DNA of 64,000 nucleotides from Tissierella praeacuta DSM 18095. Its GTDB lineage: Bacteria; Bacillota; Clostridia; Tissierellales; Tissierellaceae. This document shows positions 51,759 to 59,902 of this stretch, piece after piece. The notes beneath the pieces are model-generated. The model worked only from the letters and a program-made list of their open reading frames with translations, did not search any database and had not been told where the DNA came from. Both the position numbers and the translations under genes were made by a program. Each line of letters begins with the position of its first letter. Within the stretch, counting starts at the first letter, position 1. The DNA lies in assembly GCF_900128955.1 (NCBI RefSeq), contig NZ_FQTY01000013.1, positions 1 through 64,000 of the forward strand. The letters are read 5' to 3'.

Positions 51759-53207
51759 ATGAAAAATAAAATTATTTTACTATTAATAATAGCAATATTA
51801 GTGCCAAATCAATCTTTTGCTACACCTCTTGAATATGTAGGTGGTGTACAAAATGAACATCAATACCAAGAAATGGTATTTATAACTGGAAAACCCATAA
51901 AATTTATAGGGACATATAGTGTATCAGAAAAGATAAAAGACAAAGAGGAATCTATAACCTACAAATTTACATTAAAAAGTGAAGATACGAGTTTAGATGG
52001 AAAGCTGGACAGAACAATAACTTATACAACTAACTTATCTAAACATACAAATGTAAATCAGACAATAGGAGAAACTACAGTAACTAAATATAAAGAGAAT
52101 ATAAAATTTGGCAAGGATACCTACAGCCTTGAAGACTATCAATTTTCAAAATCTGATATAATAGATGAAAGACCAGCGGCTGACTTTTATTCAGGTAACA
52201 TAAAGGCAAGAAAATACTATGAATATAATAAAAACAAGGGAAATGTTATAATAGATATTACAGGTGGAAATGTGGGATATGAAAATTTCTGGGGAAGTAC
52301 AGAAACACAAATAATAAGCCATATTATAACAGCTAATATACTAGGTGATAAAGATGAAAAAGGGAAATCATGGCAAGGTTCTTATACTCACCAAGTATCT
52401 GACAGCATGACAAAATCCCTTAGATATTCGGAAAATGATGCAAATTTTTCAAGTTTTCATGGAGGACATATTAGAATAACCAATCAATCTGTAGTATCAA
52501 AATATGATTATAAATTACCTGATGCAAGAGGAACTGTATCTTTAAATCAAGATATGGTACCAAGACTTGAAAGGTTAATAGTGCCTAAATTTAGAGATGT
52601 AAATGGGCACTGGGCTGAAGAAAATATAAAAAAATTATATTCCCTAGATGTATTTGATGATAATAGTGATATATTTGGTCCAAATTTACCTATGAGCAGA
52701 TTAGAATTTACTAAGGCTATAATGAGGGCATCAGATATTAGAGTTACCATGGAAGAAACAAGGAGAAGCCGTAGAAAGAAAAATACGCCTCCAGAAAAAT
52801 CATATTTTAATGATATAGATGTTAATGATACAAATTATCAATATATAAAATCAGGAGTAGATAAAAAAATAATTACAGGAATATCCAAGAATTTTTTTGA
52901 GCCAAATAAATCTCTTACAAGAGCTGAGGCAATAACTATTTTAGTTCGTGCATTAGGATTTGAAAACAGAGCACCTAATCCAGGCTATATAACTTCATTT
53001 TCTGACGATAGAAATATTCCATCTTGGGCTAGAGACAGTATATATATGGCAAGAGAGATGAATATAGTAGAAGGTGATGCTATGAATAGAGTAAACCCAA
53101 ATCAAGTTCTAACAAAAGCAGAAGCATCCACTTTAATAGTAAAATTTTTACAATTCTTAGAAAAGGATTTACAAAGAGATTATAGAGAGAATATAATTAA
53201 TTTCTAA
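51759..53207 (+). CDS. SLH-domain cell-surface anchor protein
   Basis: The 482 residues run from the ATG at 51759 (GAGGTG upstream). A signal peptide (about 1-20) and a beta-rich region of unknown fold (about 25-265) precede three SLH domains (about 270-330, 345-400 and 405-470): FRDVNGHWAEENIKKLYSLD, FNDIDVNDTNYQYIKSGVD, and FSDDRNIPSWARDSIYMARE. SLH domains bind pyruvylated secondary cell-wall polymer. As the only SLH protein of the operon, it may anchor the giant repeat protein. That link is inferred from gene order. Confidence 0.88.
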   Translation: MKNKIILLLIIAILVPNQSFATPLEYVGGVQNEHQYQEMVFITGKPIKFIGTYSVSEKIKDKEESITYKFTLKSEDTSLDGKLDRTITYTTNLSKHTNVNQTIGETTVTKYKENIKFGKDTYSLEDYQFSKSDIIDERPAADFYSGNIKARKYYEYNKNKGNVIIDITGGNVGYENFWGSTETQIISHIITANILGDKDEKGKSWQGSYTHQVSDSMTKSLRYSENDANFSSFHGGHIRITNQSVVSKYDYKLPDARGTVSLNQDMVPRLERLIVPKFRDVNGHWAEENIKKLYSLDVFDDNSDIFGPNLPMSRLEFTKAIMRASDIRVTMEETRRSRRKKNTPPEKSYFNDIDVNDTNYQYIKSGVDKKIITGISKNFFEPNKSLTRAEAITILVRALGFENRAPNPGYITSFSDDRNIPSWARDSIYMAREMNIVEGDAMNRVNPNQVLTKAEASTLIVKFLQFLEKDLQRDYRENIINF

Positions 53208-53227
53208 TACTAAAGGGAGGTTTTACT

Positions 53228-54328
53228 ATGAAAAGATTATTATCATTATTACTTATATTTACATTACTCTTTCCAACTATAGCCATGGCAGAGGCACAAT
53301 TAAACAATGAAGACTATGTGGATATACAATTGTTTTTAGAAGTATATAGCTATATAAAAAAGGAATATCCTCTAGAATATAAAGATAGTAAAATTCTAGA
53401 AGGAGCATTAAAAGGAATGTTAGAATCCCTAGATCCATATAGCTCATATTATAATGTAGAAGAAGCACAGGATTTATACAAGCAATTAACAGGCAGCTTT
53501 AGTGGAATAGGTATTTATATAGAACCAAAAGAAGGATATATAAGTGTTAGAGATACAATAAAGGGTCAGCCTGCAGAAGCAGCAGGTGTAAAAAAAGGTG
53601 ACTTAATCATTAAAGTAGATAATAAAGATATAGCTAATATGCCATTACAACAAGTATCTAAACTAATACAAGGTCCAAAAGATACAACAGTTAAATTAAG
53701 TATCAAAAGGGGAGAAAAGTTGCTAGATATAAATGTTAAAAGGGCAGTTGTAAGTATATCACCAGTAGATTATAAAATAATAGATGACAAAATAGGATAT
53801 ATAGAAATCGCAGAATTTACAAAAAATGTTTCTAAGGAAATAGAAAAAATTCTAAAAGAACTGGATAAAAAAAATATAAAGAAAATAATATTAGATGTAA
53901 GAAACAATCCAGGAGGATTATTAACTGAGGTAGTATCTATATCGGATTTATTTATAGAAAAAGGACCAATAGTCCATATAAAACAAAATAAAAAACCATT
54001 GATAACTCATGTTTCCACATTAGAAAAACCAAAATATGAAATAGTAGTTCTAATAAATGGAAATTCTGCTTCAGCCTCAGAAATATTGGCAGGAGCAGTT
54101 AAAGAAAGAAAGGCTGGAAAAGTAATAGGTACAACTACCTATGGAAAAGGTACAGTTCAAACAGTTATAAGTATGGATAATGGAAGTGTAATTAAGATGA
54201 CAACAGCAGAATACTTATTACCAAATAAAACTTCAATCAATGGAAAAGGTGTTGAACCAGATATCAAAGTAGAAAATACAGAAAAAGAAGATTTGCAGCT
54301 TAAAAAGGCAATAGAAATATTAAAATAA
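53228..54328 (+). CDS. S41 family C-terminal processing peptidase
   Basis: The 366 residues have a signal peptide (about 1-21), an N-terminal helical part, a PDZ domain (about 92-180; SFSGIGIYIEPKEGYISV and KKGDLIIKVDNKDI) and the S41 protease core. The nucleophile Ser lies in NGNSASASEILAGA and the general-base Lys in TYGKGTVQT; RNNPGGLL is also typical. It is exported and probably acts outside the membrane. As the last gene of the surface operon it may trim or quality-control the secreted proteins. GGGAGG precedes the ATG. Confidence 0.93.
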   Translation: MKRLLSLLLIFTLLFPTIAMAEAQLNNEDYVDIQLFLEVYSYIKKEYPLEYKDSKILEGALKGMLESLDPYSSYYNVEEAQDLYKQLTGSFSGIGIYIEPKEGYISVRDTIKGQPAEAAGVKKGDLIIKVDNKDIANMPLQQVSKLIQGPKDTTVKLSIKRGEKLLDINVKRAVVSISPVDYKIIDDKIGYIEIAEFTKNVSKEIEKILKELDKKNIKKIILDVRNNPGGLLTEVVSISDLFIEKGPIVHIKQNKKPLITHVSTLEKPKYEIVVLINGNSASASEILAGAVKERKAGKVIGTTTYGKGTVQTVISMDNGSVIKMTTAEYLLPNKTSINGKGVEPDIKVENTEKEDLQLKKAIEILK

Positions 54329-54350
54329 GTAACTTATGTTACACAGCATA

Positions 54351-54393
54351 CCCCCTCTAATTTATTATGTTTATTATAATAAATTAGAGGGGG
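54351..54393 (+). terminator. 17-bp perfect hairpin after the surface operon
   Basis: Bases 54351-54367 (CCCCCTCTAATTTATTA) pair with 54377-54393 around a 9-base loop. No T-run follows. The GAGGGGG right arm would be a ribosome binding site for the ATG at 54402, so the hairpin would close it. Confidence 0.6.
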
Positions 54394-54395
54394 CA

Positions 54396-55488
54396 TTATT
54401 ATGGAAAAAAACATTAGTATTAAATATATATATTGGTATTTTAAAGTTTGCCTTGAATAATAAATCCATAATTTATATAATATTAGTTATACTGATGATT
54501 TTAAGTGGAAAATTTCTAGCTTCAAATGGAGTAGAGATGTTACTTAAATTCGACAGTGGAGTCACATATATAAGTATTGAGATGGAGCCTAATACCAAAA
54601 TACAAGATACAAAGAAAGCAGTAAATAAGATAGAAAAATATCTATCTAAAGAGGAAAACATAATCAATTATGATGCACAAATAGGATTTTAAAAGGATAA
54701 CACCATGTTAGGAGATTTTGGATTAATGTGAACAAACCAAGCCTTTATGACCATTAATCTAAATACAAGAAAAGAAAGAGAAGAAACAATATGGCAGTTT
54801 CAAAATACATTGAGAAAATATATATCTTCTATACCTGGTATAATGGAATTTGTTGTGAAAGAACAAGGCGGCACTGCAACAACAGGGTCTGCTGCCCCTT
54901 TAGATATAAGTATAAGGGGTGATGACCAATGCTATTGCCATGGAAGGTATAAAAAATTCGTACGCCTCAAGGTGTTACAGTACCTCTCAGAGAGATTGGA
55001 CAAATTGAAATTAGTAAAAAAGGCAATATGATTACTAGACAAAATTACAAATATACTATTGAAATCTTGAGTTACACCGATGGTAGAGCATTTAGCCATA
55101 TAGTATTAGTATGACAGGGGATCAAGAAGAACTTAGCAAATCCATTAAGGATATAATTTTTTCATTAATATTATCTGTAATATTTGTATATTTAGTATTG
55201 GTAACACAATTTAAATCCTTTATTCATCCAATTACGATTATGTCAGCTATTCCTCTAGTTATAATAGGAGTCGCACCTGCCTTAGGATTAAGTGGTAAAT
55301 ATATCCATGCCCCTATTATTAGGGTTCATTCAATGCTATTTTACTCGTATGCTCCCCTTAGGATTGGAATTAGCACTAGGTGCTGAAAGATTTTCACCCT
55401 AACCATGATTATAATTCCAGTTATATATGCTAGTTTTGAAAAAATAATATTTATATTTACGAAAAACAAAGAGGAAGAAGGGATATAA
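54396..55488 (+). pseudogene. RND efflux pump pseudogene (C-terminal half, frameshifted)
   Basis: Fragments in several frames match successive parts of an RND pump. ALNNKSIIYIILVILMIL and GVEMLLKFDSGVTYISIEM correspond to the region after helix 6; KEREETIWQFQNTLRKYI and GSAAPLDISIRGDD to the second porter domain; GVTVPLREIGQIEISKKGN and IIFSLILSVIFVYLVLVTQF to the region before and in helix 8; and TMIIIPVIYASFEKII to the last helix. Stops at 54459, 54690 and 54729 and several shifts break it. The first half is missing. The active RND gene at 59895 and its TolC-like and adaptor genes lie downstream. Confidence 0.85.
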
Positions 55489-56604
55489 TTGAAAAAAAGA
55501 ATAATAAGTCTAATATTGGCATCTATAATATGTATCACACCTATGATTTCCTTGGGAGAAGAAGCAGCAAAAAATAGTATAAAAACAACAATTTCCATAG
55601 AAGAGGCTATAGAAATAGGAATAAAAAATTCTCCGGAAATTAAACTCAACGAAGTAGAAATTGAAATAAAAAAAGTAGAAGCAAGTGAAGCTAATTATGA
55701 AGAGAGAAAACATAAGAAAAGTGATGTATCTATGGGAACTGTTGAAGAGTTTCTATTAGATGAAAATATGCTGTCTAAAAAAGCAGGCTATGCCTTAGAA
55801 GAAGAAAAACTAAAAAAGAATTATATAATGGAAGATATAAAATATAATGTTGTAAATGCTTACTATGGGGTACTAAAGGCAAAAGAACATATAAATGCAG
55901 TAAATAGCAATCTAGATAATATCAATAGACATAGAGATATAATAAAGAAAAAATTTGACTTAGGGCTTGTATCTAAATCTGAACTTTTAATTACAGAAAT
56001 CGCTTTAAATGAAGCCAATATAAGCTTAGAAAAGGCTAAGGAAGATGGAGAAATAGCAGTAAGAGCATTGAATATGGTTTTAAACTACCCACTAAATACA
56101 AAATTAAATCTAACCTCTAGCTTTAAAGAAGAGAGTTTTTCTACAGATTTAGACAAAGATATTGAGAATTCATACAAAAAAAGATTTGAAATGATTCAAA
56201 TGAAAAACAATTATGAAATTGTAAAGTTGGATTTTGAAACTAATGCCATAGTATATCCTTCAAATACATTTAAATATAAGTATAAAGAAGGCAGTGTACT
56301 AAGGATGGAAAACTTGCTGAACAATGCTAAGCAAAATGCAGAATTTGATATTAGAGGTAAATATGATGCTATAAAATCTGCAGAAAGGCAAATAAAACTA
56401 GCTAAGGCAAATGTAGAAAAGGCAGAAGAAGGATTAAGATTGAAGGAGATTTCCTATAATGTAGGAAAGGGAACTATATTGGAAGTAAAGGAAGCTATGA
56501 CTCAATTATATAATGCTAAATTAGCAGTATCAGATGCCATAGCAAATTATAATCTCAATATAATCCAATACAATAAAGCAGTAAATATAGGATCAGTTAG
56601 ATAG
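55489..56604 (+). CDS. TolC-like efflux protein, short form
   Basis: The 371 residues have a TTG start behind AGGAAGAAGGG and a signal peptide (about 1-20). The rest is helical, with the repeated outer-membrane-efflux pattern: SIEEAIEIGIKNSPEIKLNEVEIEIKK split over helix 1, YNVVNAYYGVLKAKEHINAV, KFDLGLVSKSELLITEIALNEA, and near the end ISYNVGKGTILEVKEAMTQLYNAK. It is shorter than typical TolC (about 430-490), with little sequence for barrel strands. In a monoderm it may act as a coiled-coil partner of the adaptor. It directly follows the RND pseudogene. Confidence 0.8.
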   Translation: MKKRIISLILASIICITPMISLGEEAAKNSIKTTISIEEAIEIGIKNSPEIKLNEVEIEIKKVEASEANYEERKHKKSDVSMGTVEEFLLDENMLSKKAGYALEEEKLKKNYIMEDIKYNVVNAYYGVLKAKEHINAVNSNLDNINRHRDIIKKKFDLGLVSKSELLITEIALNEANISLEKAKEDGEIAVRALNMVLNYPLNTKLNLTSSFKEESFSTDLDKDIENSYKKRFEMIQMKNNYEIVKLDFETNAIVYPSNTFKYKYKEGSVLRMENLLNNAKQNAEFDIRGKYDAIKSAERQIKLAKANVEKAEEGLRLKEISYNVGKGTILEVKEAMTQLYNAKLAVSDAIANYNLNIIQYNKAVNIGSVR

Positions 56605-56634
56605 AAATAACCACCATTTGGTGGTTATTTTTAT
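56605..56634 (+). terminator. Terminator after the short TolC-like gene
   Basis: AAATAACCACCA and TGGTGGTTATTT form a 12-bp perfect stem with a TT loop and a T-run. It directly follows the stop codon. Confidence 0.9.
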
Positions 56635-56651
56635 AATCTTTTTGCATAAAT

Positions 56652-56671
56652 ATGTTTAATGTGTTAAACAT
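56652..56671. promoter_or_regulatory. Candidate MarR operator
   Basis: ATGTTTAATGTGTTAAACAT is a dyad with 8-bp arms around TGTG, 15 bases upstream of the -35 box of the MarR gene. MarR proteins usually bind such AT-rich dyads near their own promoter. Confidence 0.5.
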
Positions 56672-56685
56672 TTCTTATTTAACTA

Positions 56686-56714
56686 TTTACATATTGATAT
56701 AAATAGGTTATACT
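56686..56714 (+). promoter_or_regulatory. Sigma-A promoter of the MarR-efflux operon
   Basis: TTTACA (56686-56691), 17 bases, TATACT (56709-56714), 35 bases before the GTG start. Confidence 0.7.
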
Positions 56715-56748
56715 AAAATCGTTATAAAAAACATACGGGGGTGAAGAA

Positions 56749-57258
56749 GTGGAAAGGTTAGAAAAGTTATCTGAAAACTATAAATGGATAGAAAGAATAG
56801 CCAGCAGAACTAATATAGAACTTTTAAAGACTAAGGATATGCTGGAGGAAGTACATGATAGGTTTTTTCAATCATACGATTTGTCCAATACAAAATTTAA
56901 CGTTCTAGTCATTCTATATAAGGGATGCACTGAAGAGATGTATATGTCAAAAATAGGAGAGAGGATGCTCCTGTCCAATGCTAATATTACAGGTTTAATA
57001 GACAGATTAGAGGAACAGTCTTTAGTAAAGAGAGTTAGAAGCAAGGAAGATAGAAGGAAAATAGTCATAAAAATCACAGAAAAGGGTATAAACTCCGTTG
57101 AAAAGGTTATGGAAGATTATATTAAATGGTCTAAGAAATTGATGGAAGTATTGACTGTTGAAGAAAACAACCAACTAATAAAACTATTAAAAACTTTGCA
57201 GCAAGGAATTATTGAAATAGAAAAAGATAATGTTTTAAAGATAATAGAGGAGAGATAA
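56749..57258 (+). CDS. MarR family regulator of the efflux operon
   Basis: The 169 residues begin with GTG behind GGGGGTG. The winged helix (about 55-120) has YKGCTEEMYMSKIGERM, NANITGLIDRLEEQSLVKRVRSKEDRRKI and the wing IKITEKG. It is the first gene of MarR - TolC-like - adaptor - RND, which is only two to 38 bases apart throughout, so it probably represses the operon in response to a pump substrate. Confidence 0.92.
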   Translation: MERLEKLSENYKWIERIASRTNIELLKTKDMLEEVHDRFFQSYDLSNTKFNVLVILYKGCTEEMYMSKIGERMLLSNANITGLIDRLEEQSLVKRVRSKEDRRKIVIKITEKGINSVEKVMEDYIKWSKKLMEVLTVEENNQLIKLLKTLQQGIIEIEKDNVLKIIEER

Positions 57259-57260
57259 AA

Positions 57261-58685
57261 ATGAAAGGAATAAAGAAAAAAATAATTTCTGCCATTATAT
57301 GCACTATGATTTTAGGCTCTACTATTGAAACCTTTGCAGCAGAGGATAAGGTACTAAAACTAACAATGGAAGAAGCAGTTCTTATGGGAATAGAAAATAG
57401 TTTAGCCTTAGATCAAGTAGAAGCAGAGATTAAGTTAGCAGATATAACAAAGGATAGATCTCATTATACTACTAAGAAATTAAGGCGTGGAGATGATGAT
57501 TTAAGAGATGCACAGAAACAGATAAACCAAGCGGAAGGTCTTTTAAATCAAGGAGTAGTTCCAAGTGATATATCTTTAGGGGATGGAAAGGTAATTAAAG
57601 CTGGAACTAAAATAGATAGCTTACCTAGTGAAATGCAAGACAGTATAAAATCAGGAATCAAAAAATCCATTGAAGATTCTAAGGGAAAGCTAAGTAGTGG
57701 AAACTTAAAGATAATAAATGCTCTTCAAGAAGCAGGAGGAAATATTTCCACTGCCCTTGATTTCGCAAGTTTAGATTCATTAACTCTTGACTCTACTTCT
57801 GATGTATTAAATACTATGGCAGATATTAGTTTTGAAGTTACTCAGGCATCCTTTGATATTTACAAAAATAGTATTGCATTATTGATACAAAAAAACTATT
57901 ATGATGTACTTCAAGCTAAACAAATGGTAGAGGCAAAGAAAAAGGCAATGGAGAGAGGTAAAAAACAATATGAATTTGCAACTGCCAGCTATAATGAAGG
58001 GCTAAAACCTAAGGATGATATGCTTGTAGCAAGCACATATTATAAATCAACTAAAATACAATATGAAAAAGCAAAAGGGGATTTAGAAAATGCCCTAGTG
58101 GAATTAAAGAAAAATTTGAATGTAGGCTTTGATAAGGAATTAGTTCTAACAGATGTACTTGTGGAGAAAACAGAGAACTTCAATCTAGAGGATGGATTAA
58201 TCAATGGTATGAAACAAAGATTAGAAATAAAAAAGACCTTAGGAGAAGTAATAGTATACAATACAAACTTTGATGAAACTAAGAAAAAATATACACCTAA
58301 TACATTTCAATATAGAGAGGCGGAGGCATTAAAGGAAAAATCTTTAATAAACTTTAATCAAGCTAAACTAGAAGTTGAAAGTTCCATACGCCAATCCTAT
58401 AACACTGTTAATACCGTAGCCTCAATGTTAGAATCCACAAAGGAAATGATTAAAGAGGCAGAGGGAAATCTAGAGATTGCAATATTAAAATATAAAGAAG
58501 GCTTTGGAGTACAGACTAATTTGCTAAAAAATTTAAACCTAGAGGATTCGGCAGGTACTATAATAGAGGTTTTAGCAGCAGAAGAAAAACTAGCAGAAAT
58601 CGAAGAAAATGTTGTAAAGATAACCTATGCATATAATTTAGCACGTATGCAGTATCTAAACAATACAGGAAACTTTATTTACTAA
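57261..58685 (+). CDS. TolC-like efflux protein, long form
   Basis: The 474 residues have a signal peptide (about 1-26) and two repeats of the outer-membrane-efflux helical pattern: LTMEEAVLMGIENSLALDQVEAEIKL near the N-terminus in pieces, then ALLIQKNYYDVLQAKQMVEAK, YNEGLKPKDDMLVASTYY and a closing YKEGFGVQTNLL ... YNLARMQYLNNTG. A Gly/Ser-containing insert (about 80-160) separates the first helices. Its start lies two bases after the MarR stop. As a partner of the adaptor and pump in a cell that looks monoderm, how it works is unclear. Confidence 0.85.
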   Translation: MKGIKKKIISAIICTMILGSTIETFAAEDKVLKLTMEEAVLMGIENSLALDQVEAEIKLADITKDRSHYTTKKLRRGDDDLRDAQKQINQAEGLLNQGVVPSDISLGDGKVIKAGTKIDSLPSEMQDSIKSGIKKSIEDSKGKLSSGNLKIINALQEAGGNISTALDFASLDSLTLDSTSDVLNTMADISFEVTQASFDIYKNSIALLIQKNYYDVLQAKQMVEAKKKAMERGKKQYEFATASYNEGLKPKDDMLVASTYYKSTKIQYEKAKGDLENALVELKKNLNVGFDKELVLTDVLVEKTENFNLEDGLINGMKQRLEIKKTLGEVIVYNTNFDETKKKYTPNTFQYREAEALKEKSLINFNQAKLEVESSIRQSYNTVNTVASMLESTKEMIKEAEGNLEIAILKYKEGFGVQTNLLKNLNLEDSAGTIIEVLAAEEKLAEIEENVVKITYAYNLARMQYLNNTGNFIY

Positions 58686-58723
58686 AATATCTAATATAAT
58701 TCATATAACTGGAGGGGGAAAAC

Positions 58724-59902
58724 ATGAAATCACGTAAAACAAAACTATTAATACTATTAGTGATTTTAACAACCATGCTCTATGGTTGCAAAAATAAGGA
58801 TGTAGAGGTAATGGCAGAGCCATTAAAACCTGTTAAAATAATGGAAGTAAAGACACAGGATTATTCTGATGATATTGAAATCAGTGGTAATGTAAAGCCT
58901 GCCCAATTAGTGAAGCAGGGTTTTAAGGTTGCAGGAGTTGTAGGAAATATTTATGTAAAAGAAGGTGACCGTATATCAGAAGGTCAAACTCTTATGAGTT
59001 TAAATCCTCATGATTATGAACTAGGGGTAATAGCAGCTCAAGCACAATATGATTCTTTAAATATGCAGCTTAGTTCTAAGATAGATTCTTCTATAAATCA
59101 AGCTAAGGCTAATTTAGACTTTATCAAGACCCAATTAGATAGAGTAAGAAGATTACATGAGAAAGGTGCTGTAGCTACTAAAACAGTAGAAGAATTAGAA
59201 GTATCCTTGATAGTTGCAGAAAATAAATATAAAGAAGCCTTAGATGCAAAGGAAACAGCAGAAGCACAACTTAGGCAAGCAGGTGCAGCATTAGAATTGG
59301 CACAATCACAACTAAATGATACAGTCCTTCATAGTCCAATAGATGGAACAGTAGTAAAACAAATCTTTGAAGTAGGTGAAACCATAGCACCAGGCTATCC
59401 AGCCTTTGTACTGGGAAGATTGGACACATTGGAAGTAGAAGTAGGAGTTCCAGATAATTTAATAGATAATATAAAGGTAGGAGAGAAAGTAAAATTATTT
59501 ATCTATGGTATAGATAAGGAATTGGAAGGGGTTATATCCAATATAGATGCTACAGCTGATTTAGAAACTAGAACTTTCGGAGTAAAAATAGATATAGATA
59601 ATAAGGATGGAGATATAAAACCTGGAATGATAGCTAATGTAGTTATAAATATGGATAAGGTAACTACAATAATTGTACCTATAGATTCAGTAGTAGATGA
59701 TGCTAATAAATCTACAATCTTTGTATATGATGAAAATACAAAAACAGTAAGTAAAAGAGAAGTAAAAGTAGGAACAGTATTTGGAGATCATATACAAATC
59801 GTTGAAGGACTGAAGGATGGTGAATTGGTAGTTGTACATGGTCAATTCGGTCTTTTAGAAGGAGAAGAAGTAAACGCTAGGAGAGTTGAAAAAAATGACT
59901 AA
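58724..59902 (+). CDS. RND efflux adaptor subunit of the MarR operon
   Basis: The 392 residues start with a lipoprotein signal (MLYGC lipobox, Cys about 22). Lipoyl half GNVKPAQLVKQGFKVAGVVG is followed by a long helical hairpin (about 95-200), lipoyl half DTVLHSPIDGTVVKQIFEVGE and barrel domains. It links the pump to the TolC-like protein. Paralogous to the adaptor at 13938 but clearly distinct. Its end overlaps the pump gene by eight bases. Confidence 0.92.
   Translation: MKSRKTKLLILLVILTTMLYGCKNKDVEVMAEPLKPVKIMEVKTQDYSDDIEISGNVKPAQLVKQGFKVAGVVGNIYVKEGDRISEGQTLMSLNPHDYELGVIAAQAQYDSLNMQLSSKIDSSINQAKANLDFIKTQLDRVRRLHEKGAVATKTVEELEVSLIVAENKYKEALDAKETAEAQLRQAGAALELAQSQLNDTVLHSPIDGTVVKQIFEVGETIAPGYPAFVLGRLDTLEVEVGVPDNLIDNIKVGEKVKLFIYGIDKELEGVISNIDATADLETRTFGVKIDIDNKDGDIKPGMIANVVINMDKVTTIIVPIDSVVDDANKSTIFVYDENTKTVSKREVKVGTVFGDHIQIVEGLKDGELVVVHGQFGLLEGEEVNARRVEKND

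Noticed and set aside
54729-54731. Second selenocysteine UGA
   Set aside because: The TGA lies in a region with several frameshifts and other stops that matches a decayed RND pump; no SECIS-like hairpin.
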